A stretch of 64,000 nt of DNA from Pseudomonas veronii (GTDB lineage Bacteria; Pseudomonadota; Gammaproteobacteria; Pseudomonadales; Pseudomonadaceae), in the NCBI RefSeq assembly GCF_001439695.1, contig NZ_JYLL01000008.1, forward strand, positions 124,001-188,000. Direction: 5' to 3'. Each line of letters starts with the position of its first letter. Within the stretch, counting starts at the first letter, position 1. Of the stretch, positions 62,879 through 64,000 are shown piece by piece. The notes under the pieces are model-generated. The model was not told where the DNA came from, searched no databases, and saw only the letters and a program-made list of their open reading frames with translations. The position numbers and the translations under genes were made by a program.

Positions 62879-64000
62879 ATGACCGACGCTGCTCCCCTGC
62901 GCCAACGCCTGCTTTCCATCGACGCCCTGCGCGGCCTGGTGATCCTGTTCATGCTGCTGGACCACGTGCGCGAAACCTTCCTGCTGCACCGTCAGGTCAG
63001 CGACCCGATGAGCCTCGACAGCACCGAGCCCGCGCTGTTTATCAGCCGTACCCTCGCCCACCTGTGTGCGCCGGTGTTTGTGTTGCTCACCGGGCTGTCC
63101 GCCTGGTTGTACGGGCAAAAATACCAGGGCCGTGGCGATGTGTCGGCCTTTCTGTTCAAGCGCGGGCTGTTCTTGATCGTGCTGGAGTTCAGCCTGGTCA
63201 ACTTTGCCTGGACCTTCCAACTGCCGCCCAGCGTCATCTACCTGCAGGTGATCTGGGCGATTGGCCTGAGCATGATCGCCCTCGCCGCGCTGCTGTGGTT
63301 GCCGCGCCCGCTGCTGATCAGCTTGGCACTGGTGATCATGGCCGGGCATAACCTGCTGGACGCGCTGCACTTCGCTCCAGGGACAGCGCTGCAGACTGTG
63401 TGGGCGCTCCTGCATGAGCGTAGTTGGATCGAGGTGTCCGATCACCTGCGATTGCGCATCACGTACCCGGTGTTGCCATGGATCGGTGTGATCGCGCTGG
63501 GTTACGGCCTGGGCCCATGGTTTGCCACGGCCATGGCGCCGGCCCTGCGCCAGCGTTACCTGTTGCGGGCGGGGCTCGGTGCATTGCTGGGATTCGTGGT
63601 GTTGCGGGCGGCCAATGGCTATGGCGAGCAGCCGTGGCACGCGTATGACAGCGGCGTGCTGACGTTGATGAGCTTTTTCAATGTCACCAAGTATCCGCCG
63701 TCGCTGCTGTTCCTCGCGTTGACGCTGGGCATTGGCCTGTTATTGCTGCTGGCGCTTGAACGCGTGGGGCAGCGGCGCTGGATCGGCGTGCTCGCGGTAT
63801 TCGGCGCAGCCCCGATGTTCTTTTATCTGTTGCACCTGTATGTGCTGAAGATGCTCTATGTCGCGTGCGTGGCGCTGTTGGGCCTCAACCATGGCGCCTA
63901 CTTCGGCTTCGACAGTGTCGGCGCGGTATGGCTGGTCGCGCTGCTCTTGCCGATGGCGCTGTATTGGCCGGTGCGCTGGTTTGCCGGGCTGAAGGCGCGG
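62879..64000 (+). CDS. HGSNAT/DUF1624-type membrane protein (runs off right edge)
   Basis: At least 374 aa with no stop before the window end, so the gene is cut at its 3' side. The N-terminus LLSIDALRGLVILFMLLDHV (about residues 11-30) is the signature of the heparan-alpha-glucosaminide N-acetyltransferase/DUF1624 family, with the catalytic-type Asp and His. Around ten transmembrane helices follow, with YPVLPWIGVIALGYGLG near 197-213 and FGAAPMFFYLLHLYVLK near 311-327. Such proteins may transfer acetyl groups across the inner membrane. The ATG at 62879 is the first in frame; its ribosome-binding site is weak. Confidence 0.85.
   Translation, partial: MTDAAPLRQRLLSIDALRGLVILFMLLDHVRETFLLHRQVSDPMSLDSTEPALFISRTLAHLCAPVFVLLTGLSAWLYGQKYQGRGDVSAFLFKRGLFLIVLEFSLVNFAWTFQLPPSVIYLQVIWAIGLSMIALAALLWLPRPLLISLALVIMAGHNLLDALHFAPGTALQTVWALLHERSWIEVSDHLRLRITYPVLPWIGVIALGYGLGPWFATAMAPALRQRYLLRAGLGALLGFVVLRAANGYGEQPWHAYDSGVLTLMSFFNVTKYPPSLLFLALTLGIGLLLLLALERVGQRRWIGVLAVFGAAPMFFYLLHLYVLKMLYVACVALLGLNHGAYFGFDSVGAVWLVALLLPMALYWPVRWFAGLKAR

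Overview
The window is a GC-rich chromosomal segment, most likely from a Pseudomonas of the P. fluorescens group. The evidence is the gene set (180-kDa NAD-glutamate dehydrogenase, MoxR/Bat operon, sbcCD, DUF5629 and DUF6388 proteins, DUF6543 dermonecrotic-toxin-like proteins, PraA/PraB-type secreted proteins) and several palindromic REP-type repeats with a GGGGGCTTGCCCCC core. No tRNA, rRNA, integrase, transposase or CRISPR array was seen. Both edges cut genes: a 3-methyladenine glycosylase at the left and an acyltransferase-3-like membrane protein at the right.

Layout. 1-3.2 kb: tag (partial), a DctA-type carrier, then two GntR/FCD regulators. 3.2-8.2 kb: gdhB (-). 8.2-11 kb: an AT-richer DUF6543 toxin-like gene with a small acidic downstream protein. 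11.1-17.9 kb: a tightly overlapping moxR-DUF58-DUF4381-VWA-VWA/TPR-batD operon. 18-18.5 kb: a REP-linked 114-bp tandem repeat. 18.6-24.1 kb: sbcD-sbcC-gst, translationally overlapped. 24-26 kb: a small secreted peptide, a secreted lactonase-fold protein and a DUF5629 protein (all -). 26-30.9 kb: a 1630-residue DUF6543 protein. 31-34.4 kb: an RND/MMPL exporter with a YCF48 beta-propeller. 34.7-35.8 kb: a Gfo/Idh/MocA oxidoreductase. 35.7-36.5 kb: a 264-bp tandem triplication carrying the tails of the two flanking genes.

36.5-53.6 kb is a lipid/alkane oxidation island. On the minus strand, in transcription order, lie alkB, two PraA/PraB-like secreted proteins, a FadL-type porin, fadE, a FabG4-like reductase, a MaoC hydratase, a thiolase and fadD. 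An alpha/beta hydrolase (-) and a divergent AlmA-like flavin monooxygenase, SDR and PF10118 metal-dependent hydrolase (+) complete it. Together they could take an alkane through uptake, terminal hydroxylation, CoA activation and a full beta-oxidation turn using a separate hydratase and dehydrogenase instead of FadB. Rubredoxin, rubredoxin reductase and a dedicated aldehyde dehydrogenase are not in the window.

53.6-64 kb is housekeeping and accessory material: small DUF proteins, an aldo/keto reductase, a DapF-like protein lacking one catalytic cysteine and placed directly behind an L,D-transpeptidase, a divergent second L,D-transpeptidase-like protein, a creatininase-family hydrolase, small exported proteins, a YfcF-type glutathione transferase and a DUF924 protein.

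The most unusual signals are the 264-bp triplication with a templated junction, the DapF-like protein with an altered active site, two DUF6543 toxin-like genes (one with a candidate immunity partner), and a near-identical 22-nt AT-rich element upstream of both alkB and the almA-like gene.
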